Shown here piece after piece: positions 19,161 to 33,056 of a stretch of 49,973 nt of DNA. The notes under the pieces are model-generated. The model saw nothing but the letters and a program-made list of their open reading frames with translations, did no database searches and was not told the origin of the DNA. The translations under genes and the position numbers were made by a program. This stretch comes from Paracoccus sp. (in: a-proteobacteria) (GTDB taxonomy: Bacteria > Pseudomonadota > Alphaproteobacteria > Rhodobacterales > Rhodobacteraceae). The first letter of the stretch is position 1. Every line of letters begins with the position of its first letter. The stretch covers positions 8,180 through 58,152 of the forward strand of contig NZ_JAUNPC010000006.1 in the NCBI RefSeq assembly GCF_030536915.1, written 5' to 3'.

Positions 19161-21755
19161 CTATGCGAAATCAAGCGGATCGTGGTTCTTGAAGACATAA
19201 ACGTCGTCGCCGACCTTCATCACCGTGTCGGGACCGGCAGCATGAAGACCCCCGAATACCCGCATCTCCATGATCGCCTTCATCCCGACGTTGCCGCCGA
19301 TGCTGATACTGTCCACGCCGATCTCGAAATCGGTAAAGGTCGCCCTGCTCTGCCCCGAGGAATGGATATTGAGAAAGACGAAGTGATCGGCCCCCGCGCC
19401 CCCGGTCAGGAAACTGGTGCTGGTGCCGTTCATGTTGCAGACGAACTGGTCGTTTCCGTTGCCGCCATCCAGGTAGTCGGTCCCCGCGCCACCGTCGAGA
19501 TAGTCGTCGCCGTCCCCGCCGTTCAGCACATCATTGCCGTTGTTGCCGTAAAGCGTGTCATCGCCCGACTGGCCATGCAGGGTGTCGTTGCCCTCGCCGC
19601 CATGCAGCGTGTCGGCATGATTGCCGCCAAGCAGCAGGTCGTGACCGCCATTGCCGATCAGCCGGTCGTCGCCGTCGCCGCCGGTGATCGTGTCGTTATC
19701 GGCGTTTCCGTCGATCACATCCGCGCCGTCGCCACCATCCAAGCTGTCATGCCCGCCGCCGCCGAGCAGTTCGTCATCGCCAGCGTCGCCATGAATGGTG
19801 TCGTTCCCGACCGCGCCCAGAAGCCGGTCGTTCCCCGTCCCTCCGCGGATCAGGTCGTTGCCGTTGCCGCCGTCAAGCGTATCCGCGCCGTCATTCCCCC
19901 AGAGCGTATCGTTGCCGGCGCCCGCGGCGATGCTGTCATCGCCTGCGCCGCCTTCCAGCCAGTCGTTGCCGGTGCCGCCGGTGATGGTGTCGTCGCCCCC
20001 GAGGCCATGCACGCGCCCGCCGTCGCGGGTGAAACGCTCGCCTTGGATGTCCTGGTAGCCGACCGCGATGCTGTCCGCGTCCTCTGTGCCCTGGATGATC
20101 CCGTCCGGCCGGCGGTGGTTCATCAGGATCACCTGCCCGGCGCCCCAGTCCAGCATCATGTCATCGACGACGCCATCGCCGTCATGGTCCAGGTATTGCC
20201 CTGCTTCCATGATGCGGTCGGTGCCCCAGAGCTGCCCGCCCAGCGTCAGCCGGTCCCCCTGGTCATGGCGCATATCGGTGATCACGGCCTTGCCGGCCGA
20301 CAGGATGAAATGATCGGCCCCGCGTCCGCCGGTCAGGATGTCGCTGCCCGCGCCATCGTGCAGCACGTCGTCGCCGTCGCCGCCCGACAGCACGTCATCC
20401 CCCGCGCCGCCATGCAGCGTGTCGTCATCGCCCTGCCCGAACAGGTAGTCGCGGCCAGAGGTGCCGGTCAGGACATCGTTCCCCTGCCCCCCGTAAAGCA
20501 TGTTCATCGCGTGATCGATGGCCGTCAGCGTGTCGTTGCCGCCATGGCCGGCGGCATAGCCAAGGCCGTCCAGGTTCAGCCAGGTCCCATCCTCGGCATA
20601 GACGTTGCCCGGCAGCAGCGCGGCGGTGATCCGGTCGTTGCCGGCGCGGGCCGGATCATTCTCATCCAGCAGAAAGCCGTTCATCCCGTGGGCATAGCTG
20701 TCGGGATGCTGGAAGTTGATGAAGCGGCCGTTGTTGATGGTGACAAAGGACGAGCCGCCGGTCTCGGCGCCGGGGAACCAGCCGAGGCCGATCCCGGCAT
20801 CGGCGAACACCTCATAGGCGCGCGCCATCCAGAAAGACACGTCACCCGAGCGGGCATCGTTGACGGCCGAGCCGAGCGCGTTCGTCTCGGTCAGGATCAC
20901 GTCATCATCGCCCAGGGCCGCATACTGCTGACGGATGAAGGACTCGAAGCCCTCGATCTCCTGCCCGGCCGAGCGGGTCCAGTGGGGATAGAGATGCGCC
21001 GACCAGACCAGATCCCCGCCTGCCGCCTGCCGGATCTGGTCAAGGACGCTGCGCCCGCCTTCGCTGGAGGCGGTTCCGGCCAGAACGTCGAACTGGGCGG
21101 AATACATCCACCCGCCGATCATGATCTTCGCGTCGGAATGCGCCCCGACCAAGGCGGCGAACTCGGCCATGTGGTCGCCGTAAAGGCGGACGAACTCGCC
21201 GCTGCCCCCGGCGAGGTTTTCCGCGCGCCCGTAGGCGGCGGGCTCGTTCGCGGCCTCAAGCGCGTAGATGGCCGCGTCCACGACGGGGTGGCGGTCCAGC
21301 CAGGCGAGCATCCTTTCCCATGTCCCGATCATCCGGTCATGGACCGATCCGCCCAACGCGTCGCGCATCTGCGCCAGATCGGCGCTGTTATTCTCGCCCA
21401 GTTGCTGCGTCCCGCCGTCGGCATAGACCATGACGATCCCGAACCCCTGCCGCGCGGCTTCGACAAGGAAGCGTTCATACATGGGTTCAAGGCTGCCATC
21501 GGCGTTGAACGAATAGGCGTTGAAGGGAAGCCGCAGGGTGTTCACGTCCGGAAGGCTCTGCCGCAGCAGCCGGGCATAGGCCTCGGGCTGGTTTTCCATC
21601 CCCATGGGCCGGGTCTGGAACTGCGACTGCCAGATATAGTATTTTTCGTTGCTGGCGATATTGCCCGCGTATGTGCCGTCGGCCCTGTCCGCCCACATGA
21701 CCTCTTCGGCCATGACCTGCAGGTTGATCATGTTGATATGGGCAGTAGCTGACAT
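19161..21755 (-). CDS. RTX-repeat protein with N-terminal glycoside-hydrolase-like (clan GH-A) domain
   Basis: An 864-residue acidic protein without a signal peptide, as expected for type I secretion. Residues 1-400 resemble a TIM-barrel glycoside hydrolase of clan GH-A (GH5-like). The acid/base motif ANEP is at 169-172 (Glu171), the HxYP strand at 254-257, a candidate nucleophile in ILTETN (Glu290), and a late Trp at 327. Two arrays of calcium-binding GGxGxDxLx nonapeptides follow (about 403-482 and 582-772), separated by a calcium-loop-containing segment (DHDGDGVVDD). The tail of about 90 residues has the FTDFEIGVDSI pattern common before type I signals. No secretion ATPase or outer-membrane gene is in the window. 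A full CtrA-type box sits upstream. The substrate is unknown, and the enzyme call rests on motifs. Confidence 0.85.
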   Translation of the reverse strand: MSATAHINMINLQVMAEEVMWADRADGTYAGNIASNEKYYIWQSQFQTRPMGMENQPEAYARLLRQSLPDVNTLRLPFNAYSFNADGSLEPMYERFLVEAARQGFGIVMVYADGGTQQLGENNSADLAQMRDALGGSVHDRMIGTWERMLAWLDRHPVVDAAIYALEAANEPAAYGRAENLAGGSGEFVRLYGDHMAEFAALVGAHSDAKIMIGGWMYSAQFDVLAGTASSEGGRSVLDQIRQAAGGDLVWSAHLYPHWTRSAGQEIEGFESFIRQQYAALGDDDVILTETNALGSAVNDARSGDVSFWMARAYEVFADAGIGLGWFPGAETGGSSFVTINNGRFINFQHPDSYAHGMNGFLLDENDPARAGNDRITAALLPGNVYAEDGTWLNLDGLGYAAGHGGNDTLTAIDHAMNMLYGGQGNDVLTGTSGRDYLFGQGDDDTLHGGAGDDVLSGGDGDDVLHDGAGSDILTGGRGADHFILSAGKAVITDMRHDQGDRLTLGGQLWGTDRIMEAGQYLDHDGDGVVDDMMLDWGAGQVILMNHRRPDGIIQGTEDADSIAVGYQDIQGERFTRDGGRVHGLGGDDTITGGTGNDWLEGGAGDDSIAAGAGNDTLWGNDGADTLDGGNGNDLIRGGTGNDRLLGAVGNDTIHGDAGDDELLGGGGHDSLDGGDGADVIDGNADNDTITGGDGDDRLIGNGGHDLLLGGNHADTLHGGEGNDTLHGQSGDDTLYGNNGNDVLNGGDGDDYLDGGAGTDYLDGGNGNDQFVCNMNGTSTSFLTGGAGADHFVFLNIHSSGQSRATFTDFEIGVDSISIGGNVGMKAIMEMRVFGGLHAAGPDTVMKVGDDVYVFKNHDPLDFA

Positions 21756-21832
21756 GGACAGCCTCTTTTCTACTTCAGGTTGATTGGTCCGACTCTCTCG
21801 TTCTTATAGTTGTTGAGACTGGATAGAACACG

Positions 21833-21847
21833 TTAATGGATAGTTAA
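21833..21847 (-). promoter_or_regulatory. Full CtrA-type binding site upstream of the RTX gene
   Basis: On the minus strand the sequence reads TTAA-CTATCCA-TTAAC, an exact match to the alphaproteobacterial CtrA consensus TTAA-N7-TTAAC. It lies 78-92 bases upstream of the RTX start codon, in promoter position. The match is direct; binding is inferred. Confidence 0.65.
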
Positions 21848-21858
21848 AACTCCAATAA

Positions 21859-21873
21859 ACAACTTTAAGTTGT
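21859..21873. promoter_or_regulatory. 15-base perfect palindrome ACAACTTTAAGTTGT
   Basis: Seven-base arms around a single central T, 12 bases from the CtrA-type box and about 110 bases upstream of the RTX gene. It is a likely site for a dimeric regulator, identity unknown. Confidence 0.4.
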
Positions 21874-21942
21874 ATAGACCGAGCAAGCTGCTGTATGCCG
21901 CCGCAGAGGCGGTTCCGAATGCAGGTATCCGGCCTCAAATCA

Positions 21943-21956
21943 TTGATGTATCTCAA
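21943..21956. promoter_or_regulatory. FNR-like site (one mismatch)
   Basis: TTGAT-GTAT-CTCAA differs at one base from the FNR/FnrL consensus TTGAT-N4-ATCAA. It is about 190 bases upstream of the RTX gene, far for direct control. Confidence 0.2.
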
Positions 21957-22089
21957 TCATTCCTGCAGCCATGCGCAGGAGGAACGATGGCCTGCCCCGC
22001 GGCGCCAGACGAAGCCGGACAGAAGTGCATGGGATTTTAGGCAGAACAATGCCGCGCCGTTCAGCGGCAGGCTGGCCGGGAACCGCGCC

Positions 22090-26544
<4,455 letters not shown>

Positions 26545-26602
26545 GGGACTGGTGGCGCAAACAGCGCGCTCGCGGCTTTCGCCGCGCGGCTTCCGGGGCT
26601 AG

Positions 26603-27919
<1,317 letters not shown>

Positions 27920-27999
27920 ACTCCCGGACCGCCGGAGCCGACTGCCTCTGTCTCGGCGGCCTACCTTGCTGAAAACGGCCCCTCAGGCCCCATGCGACG

Positions 28000-28026
28000 G
28001 GAAAGCAGCCGTGACGGCTGTTTTCC
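28000..28026 (+). terminator. Terminator-like hairpin after eno
   Basis: GGAAAGCAGCC and GGCTGTTTTCC pair (one G-T) around GTGAC, about 80 bases after the eno stop codon. The T tract is inside the stem, so efficiency is uncertain. Confidence 0.6.
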
Positions 28027-28197
28027 GCACGGATATTGGAAATCCCAGGCCTTCCATCACCCGCGGCCCAGCGTCAGCCCGATCCCCTGGCACGGCCGCC
28101 GGGCCTTGGTTGGTTGACGGGCGGAATCTTGCCCGCCATGGTGGCATTCGCGCCGGCCAGCCCCTATCTTCCGACGAAAGACATTCCAAGGATCGAC

Positions 28198-28611
28198 ATG
28201 ACTCTGAGGACCGAACATGCACCCGCGGAACGCGTCCTGGGCGAGGCGGTGCGGCGTGGCGCGCTCGGGCGCTGTCCCAACTGCGGGCAGGCGCGGATCT
28301 TCACCGGCTACCTGCGGGTCAAGGACCACTGCCCCAACTGCAACGAGGAACTGCACCACCACCGGGCCGACGACGGCCCGGCCTATGTGACGATCCTCAT
28401 CGTCGGGCATGTGGCGACCGTCCTGCTGCTGTCGGTCTACCTGCTCTACCGTCCCTCGTCCGAGGTGCTGATGGCGGTGTTCCTCGGCGGCTCTCTGGTG
28501 GCCTCGCTGATCCTGCTGCCGATCATCAAGGGCGCATGGGTCGGGATGCAATGGGCCAAGCGGATGCATGGCTTTGACGGCGTCGCCGAGGATCGGCCCC
28601 CGCAGCCGTGA
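28198..28611 (+). CDS. DUF983 family zinc-ribbon membrane protein
   Basis: The 137-residue protein begins with a four-cysteine zinc ribbon (RCPNCG, then HCPNC 17 residues on), followed by two transmembrane helices (about 65-87 and 92-112). This matches DUF983 proteins, common in alphaproteobacteria and of unknown function. The ATG at 28198 has AAGGA about 6 bases upstream. Its stop overlaps the Nudix gene start as GTGA (28608-28611). Confidence 0.85.
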   Translation: MTLRTEHAPAERVLGEAVRRGALGRCPNCGQARIFTGYLRVKDHCPNCNEELHHHRADDGPAYVTILIVGHVATVLLLSVYLLYRPSSEVLMAVFLGGSLVASLILLPIIKGAWVGMQWAKRMHGFDGVAEDRPPQP

Positions 28612-29288
28612 CCACCCCTTCGCCCCTTGCCCCCGATCCCGCGTCCTCCGGCAAGCCGGCGGCGGACCGCATCCGCGACGCGGCGACGGTGATCCTGATC
28701 GACCGGGACCGGGCCGGCGGACCTTCCGTCCTGATGGGGATGCGGGGGGCGGGCGCGGCCTTCATGCCCTCGAAATACGTCTTTCCCGGCGGTGCGGTGG
28801 ATGCCGAGGATGACACGCCCTGCCCCGACGCGCTGTCCGACCAGTGCCGTGCCCGGCTTGCCGCCGAGCCGCTGGCGGGGGCCGGCGTCACGCCCGACGC
28901 TCTTGCCTGCGCGGCCCTGCGCGAGATGGTCGAGGAAACCGGCCTGACCCTTGCGCCCTCGGCCGACGACCCGCTGCTGTTCGTGTTCCGCGCGATCACG
29001 CCGCCCGGCCGGCCGCGCCGCTTCGACGCCCGCTTCTTCCTGATCGACGCGCGCAATATCGTCGGCGACCGCGACGACTTTTCCGGCGCCTGCGACGAGT
29101 TGAGCCATCTGCACTGGGTCCCGCTGACCGAGGCCCGCGCCCTTGACCTGCCCTTCATCACCGAGGTCGTGCTGGCCGAGGTCGAGGCGCTGGTCCGCGC
29201 AGCGGCGGACGGCCCGCTGCATGTGCCTAGGACCGTGCCCTTCTTTGACAATCGCGGGTCCGAGCCGCGTTTTCTTCAGCTTTCCTGA
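28608..29288 (+). CDS. Nudix hydrolase (NUDT19/RPP-like)
   Basis: The 226-residue protein starts with GTG overlapping the DUF983 stop. It contains a Nudix box in which REMVEETGL is clear, but the upstream conserved Glu is replaced by Asp. Following PGRPRRFDARFF resembles the NUDT19/CoA-diphosphatase-like subgroup. Such enzymes hydrolyse nucleoside diphosphates linked to another moiety; the substrate here is unknown. Its end overlaps the convergent ccmH end by 13 bases. Confidence 0.88.
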   Translation: MTTPSPLAPDPASSGKPAADRIRDAATVILIDRDRAGGPSVLMGMRGAGAAFMPSKYVFPGGAVDAEDDTPCPDALSDQCRARLAAEPLAGAGVTPDALACAALREMVEETGLTLAPSADDPLLFVFRAITPPGRPRRFDARFFLIDARNIVGDRDDFSGACDELSHLHWVPLTEARALDLPFITEVVLAEVEALVRAAADGPLHVPRTVPFFDNRGSEPRFLQLS

Positions 29289-29749
29289 TCGCGCATCAGC
29301 GCGTCGAGCCGCGCCCGTTCCTCGGCCGTAAGCCCCGCAGGCGCAGGCGCCGCATCAGGCCGGCGTCCGCGCAGGAACAGGAATGCGCCCACGGCGGCGA
29401 CCAGCGCCATCAGCGGCCCGGCCCAGTAGAGGATCAGGTTCCCGCCCTCGGCCCGCGGCTGGAACAGGACGAACTCGCCGAAGCGGTCGGTCACGGCGTC
29501 GATCACAGCCGCATCGCTGTCGCCCGCTACCAGCCGCTCGCGCACATACAGCCGCAGGTCGCGGCTGATGGGGGCGTTCGATTCGTCGATGTTCTCGCCC
29601 TGGCAGACGGGGCAGCGCAGCATCTGCCCGATCTCTCGCGCGCGGGATTCCAGCGCCGAATCGGCCAGCACCTCGTCCGGCTGCACCGCCCAAGCCGCCT
29701 GCGCCGCAACCAGCGCCAGCACGGCGGCGATCGCCCGCAGCCCCCTCAT
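29276..29749 (-). CDS. ccmH: Cytochrome c maturation protein CcmH
   Basis: CcmH is part of the haem-lyase module that reduces and presents apocytochrome c in the periplasm. The 157-residue protein has a signal peptide (cut after AWA), the redox motif RCPVCQG, and a C-terminal membrane anchor (LILYWAGPLMALVAAVGAFLFL). The ATG at 29749 overlaps the ccmF stop (ATGA), so it is coupled to ccmF. Confidence 0.95.
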   Translation of the reverse strand: MRGLRAIAAVLALVAAQAAWAVQPDEVLADSALESRAREIGQMLRCPVCQGENIDESNAPISRDLRLYVRERLVAGDSDAAVIDAVTDRFGEFVLFQPRAEGGNLILYWAGPLMALVAAVGAFLFLRGRRPDAAPAPAGLTAEERARLDALMRDQES

Positions 29750-31707
29750 TCCGCGGCCACCGGACGGGGTGCGACCTTCCGCGGCGCGGTCGCGGCCACC
29801 CGCCAGCGCCGGTCGGTCAGGCTGATGAGGCCCCCCAGCGCCATCAGCCCCGATCCCATCCAGATCCAGAAGGCGAAGGGCTTGATATAGCTGCGGACGG
29901 CCCATCCCCCGCCGGCCTGGGGATCGCCGATGACAAGGTAGATGTCACCGACGAAGGAGGTGCGGATCGCGGCCTCGGTGGTCGGCATCGCCTGCACCGG
30001 ATAGACGCGCTTTTCGGGATGCAGCACGCCGATCTCGCGCCCGTCGCGCATCACCCGCAAGGCGGCGGTGGTCGAGACGTAGTTCGGACCCTCGACCTCG
30101 GACACGTCCTCAAGGGTGATCTGGTAGCCCGCGACCTCGAAGGTTTCGCCCTCGCGGGCGACGCGGATATCCTCGACCGACCAGGCCATCAGCAGGCTGA
30201 TCCCGACAAAGGTGACGCCCAGGCCCGCATGGGCCACGACCCGGCCCCAGTCGGCGCGCGGCAGCCGCAGCAGGCGCCCTGCCTGTCCGCCCGCGCGCTG
30301 CCAGATGTCCAGGCCCGCGCCCGCGATGATCCAGGTGCCCAGCGCCGTGCCGATCACGGCAAGCCCGCTGTTGCCGGTGGATACCGCATAGACCAGCGCG
30401 GCGACCGCCAGCGTCAGGATCGCGGCGGGCATCAGCGTGCGGTTGGCGCGGGTGATCCGCCCCCGCTTCCATGGCAGGATGGACCCGATGGGCAGCGCCA
30501 CGGCCAGCGCGATCATGAAGGGCGTGAAGGCCTTTTCGAAGAACGGCGCGCCCACCGACAGGCGGCGGTCCCACAGCATCTCGGCCACCAGCGGCCAGAT
30601 CGTGCCGATGAAGACCACGAAGCAGGCGACCGCCAGCAGCAGGTTGTTGAGCAGCAAGGCCCCTTCCCGCGACACGGGGGCAAAGACCCCGCGCGCCGTC
30701 ATGGCCCCTGCCCTTGCTGCGTAAAGCGTCAGCGCCCCGCCCACGAAGAAGGCGGTGATCCCGAGGATGAAGACCCCCCGGGCCGGGTCACTGGCGAAGC
30801 TGTGGACCGAGGTGATGACGCCCGAGCGCACGATGAAGGTCCCGACCAGCGAGAAGCCGAAGGCGAGGATCGCCAAGAGGATCGTCCAGCTTTTCAGCGC
30901 CTCGCGCTTTTCGACGACGATGGCGGAATGCAGCAGCGCGGCGGCGATCAGCCAGGGCATGAAGCTGGCGTTTTCCACCGGGTCCCAGAACCAGAAGCCG
31001 CCCCAGCCGAGTTCGTAGTAAGCCCACCAGGACCCCAGCGCGATGCCGACGGTCAGGAACATCCAGGCGGCTAGCGTCCAGGGCCGCACCCAGCGCGCCC
31101 AGGCGGCGTCCACCCGCCCCTCGATCAGGGCGGCGACGGCGAAGCTGAAGGACATCGAAAGCCCGACATAGCCGAGGTAGAGGAACGGCGGATGGAAGGC
31201 AAGGCCCGGATCCTGCAGCAGCGGGTTGAGGTCGCGGCCGTCGAAGGCGGGCGGGCTCATCCGCGCAAAGGGGTTCGAGGTGAAGATGATGAAGGCCAGG
31301 AACGAGGCCCCGATCGCGCCTTGCACCGACAGCACGCGGGCGCGCAATCCGGGCGGCAGATGCTCGCCGAAGCTGGCGGCGGCGGCGCCGAACAGGGCGA
31401 GGATCAGCACCCACATCAGCATGGACCCTTCGTGGTTCCCCCAGACGCCGGTGATCTTGTAGATCATCGGCTTGGCCGAGTGGCTGTTCTCGTAGACCAG
31501 CGCCACGCTGAAATCCGAGGTGATGAAGGACACCGTCAGCGCCGCGAAGGCGATGCCCAGAAGCCCGAACTGCGCCACCGCGGCGGGACGGGCGCTGTCC
31601 ATCCAGGCGGGCCAGCCGCGCGCGGCGCCGGCCATCGGCACGACCGCCTGGAACAGCGCGACGCCGAAGGCGAGGATCAGCGCGAAATGCCCAAGCTCGG
31701 CAATCAT
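29746..31707 (-). CDS. ccmF: Cytochrome c haem lyase subunit CcmF
   Basis: CcmF is the large inner-membrane haem lyase that attaches haem to apocytochrome c. The 653-residue polytopic protein has the tryptophan-rich WWD region (GGFWFWDPVENASFMPWL) and a large C-terminal periplasmic domain before the last helix. The start at 31707 is fixed by the conserved MIAELGHFAL beginning. There is no ordinary ribosome site; a terminator-like hairpin ends 3 bases before the ATG. A GTA-type lysis pair separates it from ccmE. Confidence 0.96.
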   Translation of the reverse strand: MIAELGHFALILAFGVALFQAVVPMAGAARGWPAWMDSARPAAVAQFGLLGIAFAALTVSFITSDFSVALVYENSHSAKPMIYKITGVWGNHEGSMLMWVLILALFGAAAASFGEHLPPGLRARVLSVQGAIGASFLAFIIFTSNPFARMSPPAFDGRDLNPLLQDPGLAFHPPFLYLGYVGLSMSFSFAVAALIEGRVDAAWARWVRPWTLAAWMFLTVGIALGSWWAYYELGWGGFWFWDPVENASFMPWLIAAALLHSAIVVEKREALKSWTILLAILAFGFSLVGTFIVRSGVITSVHSFASDPARGVFILGITAFFVGGALTLYAARAGAMTARGVFAPVSREGALLLNNLLLAVACFVVFIGTIWPLVAEMLWDRRLSVGAPFFEKAFTPFMIALAVALPIGSILPWKRGRITRANRTLMPAAILTLAVAALVYAVSTGNSGLAVIGTALGTWIIAGAGLDIWQRAGGQAGRLLRLPRADWGRVVAHAGLGVTFVGISLLMAWSVEDIRVAREGETFEVAGYQITLEDVSEVEGPNYVSTTAALRVMRDGREIGVLHPEKRVYPVQAMPTTEAAIRTSFVGDIYLVIGDPQAGGGWAVRSYIKPFAFWIWMGSGLMALGGLISLTDRRWRVAATAPRKVAPRPVAAE

Positions 31708-31709
31708 GG

Positions 31710-31737
31710 AAAAACCCCCGGATGAAGCCCGGGGGTT
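31710..31737 (-). terminator. Terminator/attenuator hairpin directly before ccmF
   Basis: On the minus strand AACCCCCGG and CCGGGGGTT form a 9-bp stem around GCTTCAT, followed by TTTTT whose end lies 2 bases before the ccmF ATG. It can end the upstream holin transcript and would also hide or replace the ccmF ribosome site. Confidence 0.75.
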
Positions 31738-31799
31738 ACAGTAAGGTCTGACGCGCCCCGCCACCAGCCCCAAGGCCGCGCCGGGTTGTCACAGGGCTG

Positions 31800-32411
31800 T
31801 CAGCCCCGCAGCGACCGCGCCCAGTCCCGCAGCGCCGCGTTGTCGGCGAAGTCATCCTCGGGCAGCCTGAAGGACGCGGCCGGGGATGCCTCCGCCGCCG
31901 CGTCCGGGGCGGTCGGGACGACGGGCGCGCGCCAGCCCTCGTCCACGGGAACCTGCGGCGCGACCCAACCCGCATCGCCCGCGACCGTGGCGCGGATCTT
32001 GGCCGAGGGCCAGACTCGGCGGCGGAAATAATGCGCCTCGCGCGCACCGAAATAGAAGCTGACGATGGCGCCCATCAGCCACCACAGGGGTTCCGGCACC
32101 AGCGCCAGTCCCTCCATCCGCATCGAGAAGCCGGGCGGATCGACCATCGCATAGGCAAACAGCCCGATGGTCCCCAGCGTCAGCAAGGGCCGCGGCAGGC
32201 GGTTCAGCCCGTTCATCAGGCTGTCCCACCATGTATGCGGAGCTTGGGCGAACTCGGCCTGCGCCTGGCCGATGGCGCGGGCATAGGCCTCCTCGTCCAG
32301 CTCCATCCGCCGGGTGACGTTGGGGGTGAAGATCTCGGCCACGCTGCCGGCGGCCTCGGCGGCGGCGGCGAACCCGCCGGAACGGGTCAGAAGGCGGTCG
32401 ATCATGCCCAT
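31800..32411 (-). CDS. GTA-type holin (3-TM holin family)
   Basis: A 203-residue membrane protein resembling the three-helix holins linked to gene transfer agents. It has an N-terminal amphipathic region, a hydrophobic helix at LLTLGTIGLFAYAMV and another at LWWLMGAIVSFYFGA, then a long Pro/Ala-rich tail. Holins open the inner membrane so the endolysin can reach the wall. The ATG at 32411 has AAAGGA 7 bases upstream. A second ATG at 32405 forms ATGA with the endolysin stop, and either would overlap it. Two genes of this type are known as the R. capsulatus GTA lysis pair. Confidence 0.8.
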   Translation of the reverse strand: MGMIDRLLTRSGGFAAAAEAAGSVAEIFTPNVTRRMELDEEAYARAIGQAQAEFAQAPHTWWDSLMNGLNRLPRPLLTLGTIGLFAYAMVDPPGFSMRMEGLALVPEPLWWLMGAIVSFYFGAREAHYFRRRVWPSAKIRATVAGDAGWVAPQVPVDEGWRAPVVPTAPDAAAEASPAASFRLPEDDFADNAALRDWARSLRG

Positions 32412-33013
32412 CGGGCGGTCCTTTCCCGGTGCTGCGCGTCGGTCAGGTGATGGCGGGGGGCGATGAATTCCTCGGCCCGGATGATCCAGCCGCCCTTGCC
32501 GCCGTCCTTGCGGCGCGCGAACTTGCGGCTGGCCGGGCGGCCATCGGCCAGCGCATAGTAGTAATTGCGCCGCGCGATGCCGTAGGCGTCGGTCAGATGC
32601 GCCGGAGCCGCAGCAGCAGCGGCCCGGACGGCGGCCTCGGTCCTTGGCCCGACAAGCCCGTCATCCGCGCAGGGAAATCCCATGCGCGACACCAGGCGCT
32701 GCAGGATCTTCACCGCATTGGCGCCCGCGTTCACCTGCATGTCGAAGACGCTGGCCTGCAGCGCTTGCGGCAGGCGGTCCAGGCGCGGGCGGCGGAAGTA
32801 ATGCTCGACATAGATGCGGGCCGCCTGCGCGGGGTCCAGCCTGCGGACATCCGCCTTGTCCACCCGGCCATTGCCGTCGAGGTCCAGCCCCAGGGACCGC
32901 ATGGTTGCGATGGTGACGCCGTGGTTCGTCGCCCCGCCGGGGTCGTCGGGGTCGTCCACGTAACCCCCTTCGCGCGCCACGATGGCCGCGGCGATCTGTT
33001 CCACTGTCTGCAT
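32402..33013 (-). CDS. GTA-type endolysin (glycoside hydrolase 108 family muramidase)
   Basis: The 203-residue protein has the GH108 signature AREGGYVDDPDDPGG with the expected catalytic Glu15 and TNHGVT. A central VFDMQVNAGA and a C-terminal peptidoglycan-binding-like region (DGLVGPRTEAAV) follow. It would cut peptidoglycan glycan strands once the holin lets it through; no signal peptide is visible. It overlaps the holin gene and lies between ccmE and ccmF. A full CtrA-type box is 44-58 bases upstream of its ATG. Confidence 0.85.
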   Translation of the reverse strand: MQTVEQIAAAIVAREGGYVDDPDDPGGATNHGVTIATMRSLGLDLDGNGRVDKADVRRLDPAQAARIYVEHYFRRPRLDRLPQALQASVFDMQVNAGANAVKILQRLVSRMGFPCADDGLVGPRTEAAVRAAAAAAPAHLTDAYGIARRNYYYALADGRPASRKFARRKDGGKGGWIIRAEEFIAPRHHLTDAQHRERTARWA

Positions 33014-33056
33014 CCCTGCCCCCTTTTTCCAAGGCAGGCAGGGTGGCGCGGCGGCG

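Larger units (their letters stand above)
21756..22089. other. AT-richer control region between the RTX gene and proB
   Basis: This 334-base stretch holds no convincing gene. The short frame reading across it into proB (from 21895) has no family features. It contains the CtrA-type box at 21833-21847, the palindrome at 21859-21873 and an FNR-like site at 21943-21956. Base composition at 21770-21880 is clearly more AT-rich than the surroundings. Confidence 0.7.

Noticed and set aside
19400-20500. Regular short repeats that could look like a CRISPR array
   Set aside because: They encode RTX nonapeptides in frame, vary at the DNA level and lack spacer structure or cas genes.
19131-21752. A very long open frame (over 870 codons) on the strand opposite the RTX gene
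   Set aside because: It is a mirror of the repetitive GGxGxDxL coding on the other strand; its Val/Ala/Ile-rich repeats have no family resemblance and no ribosome site.
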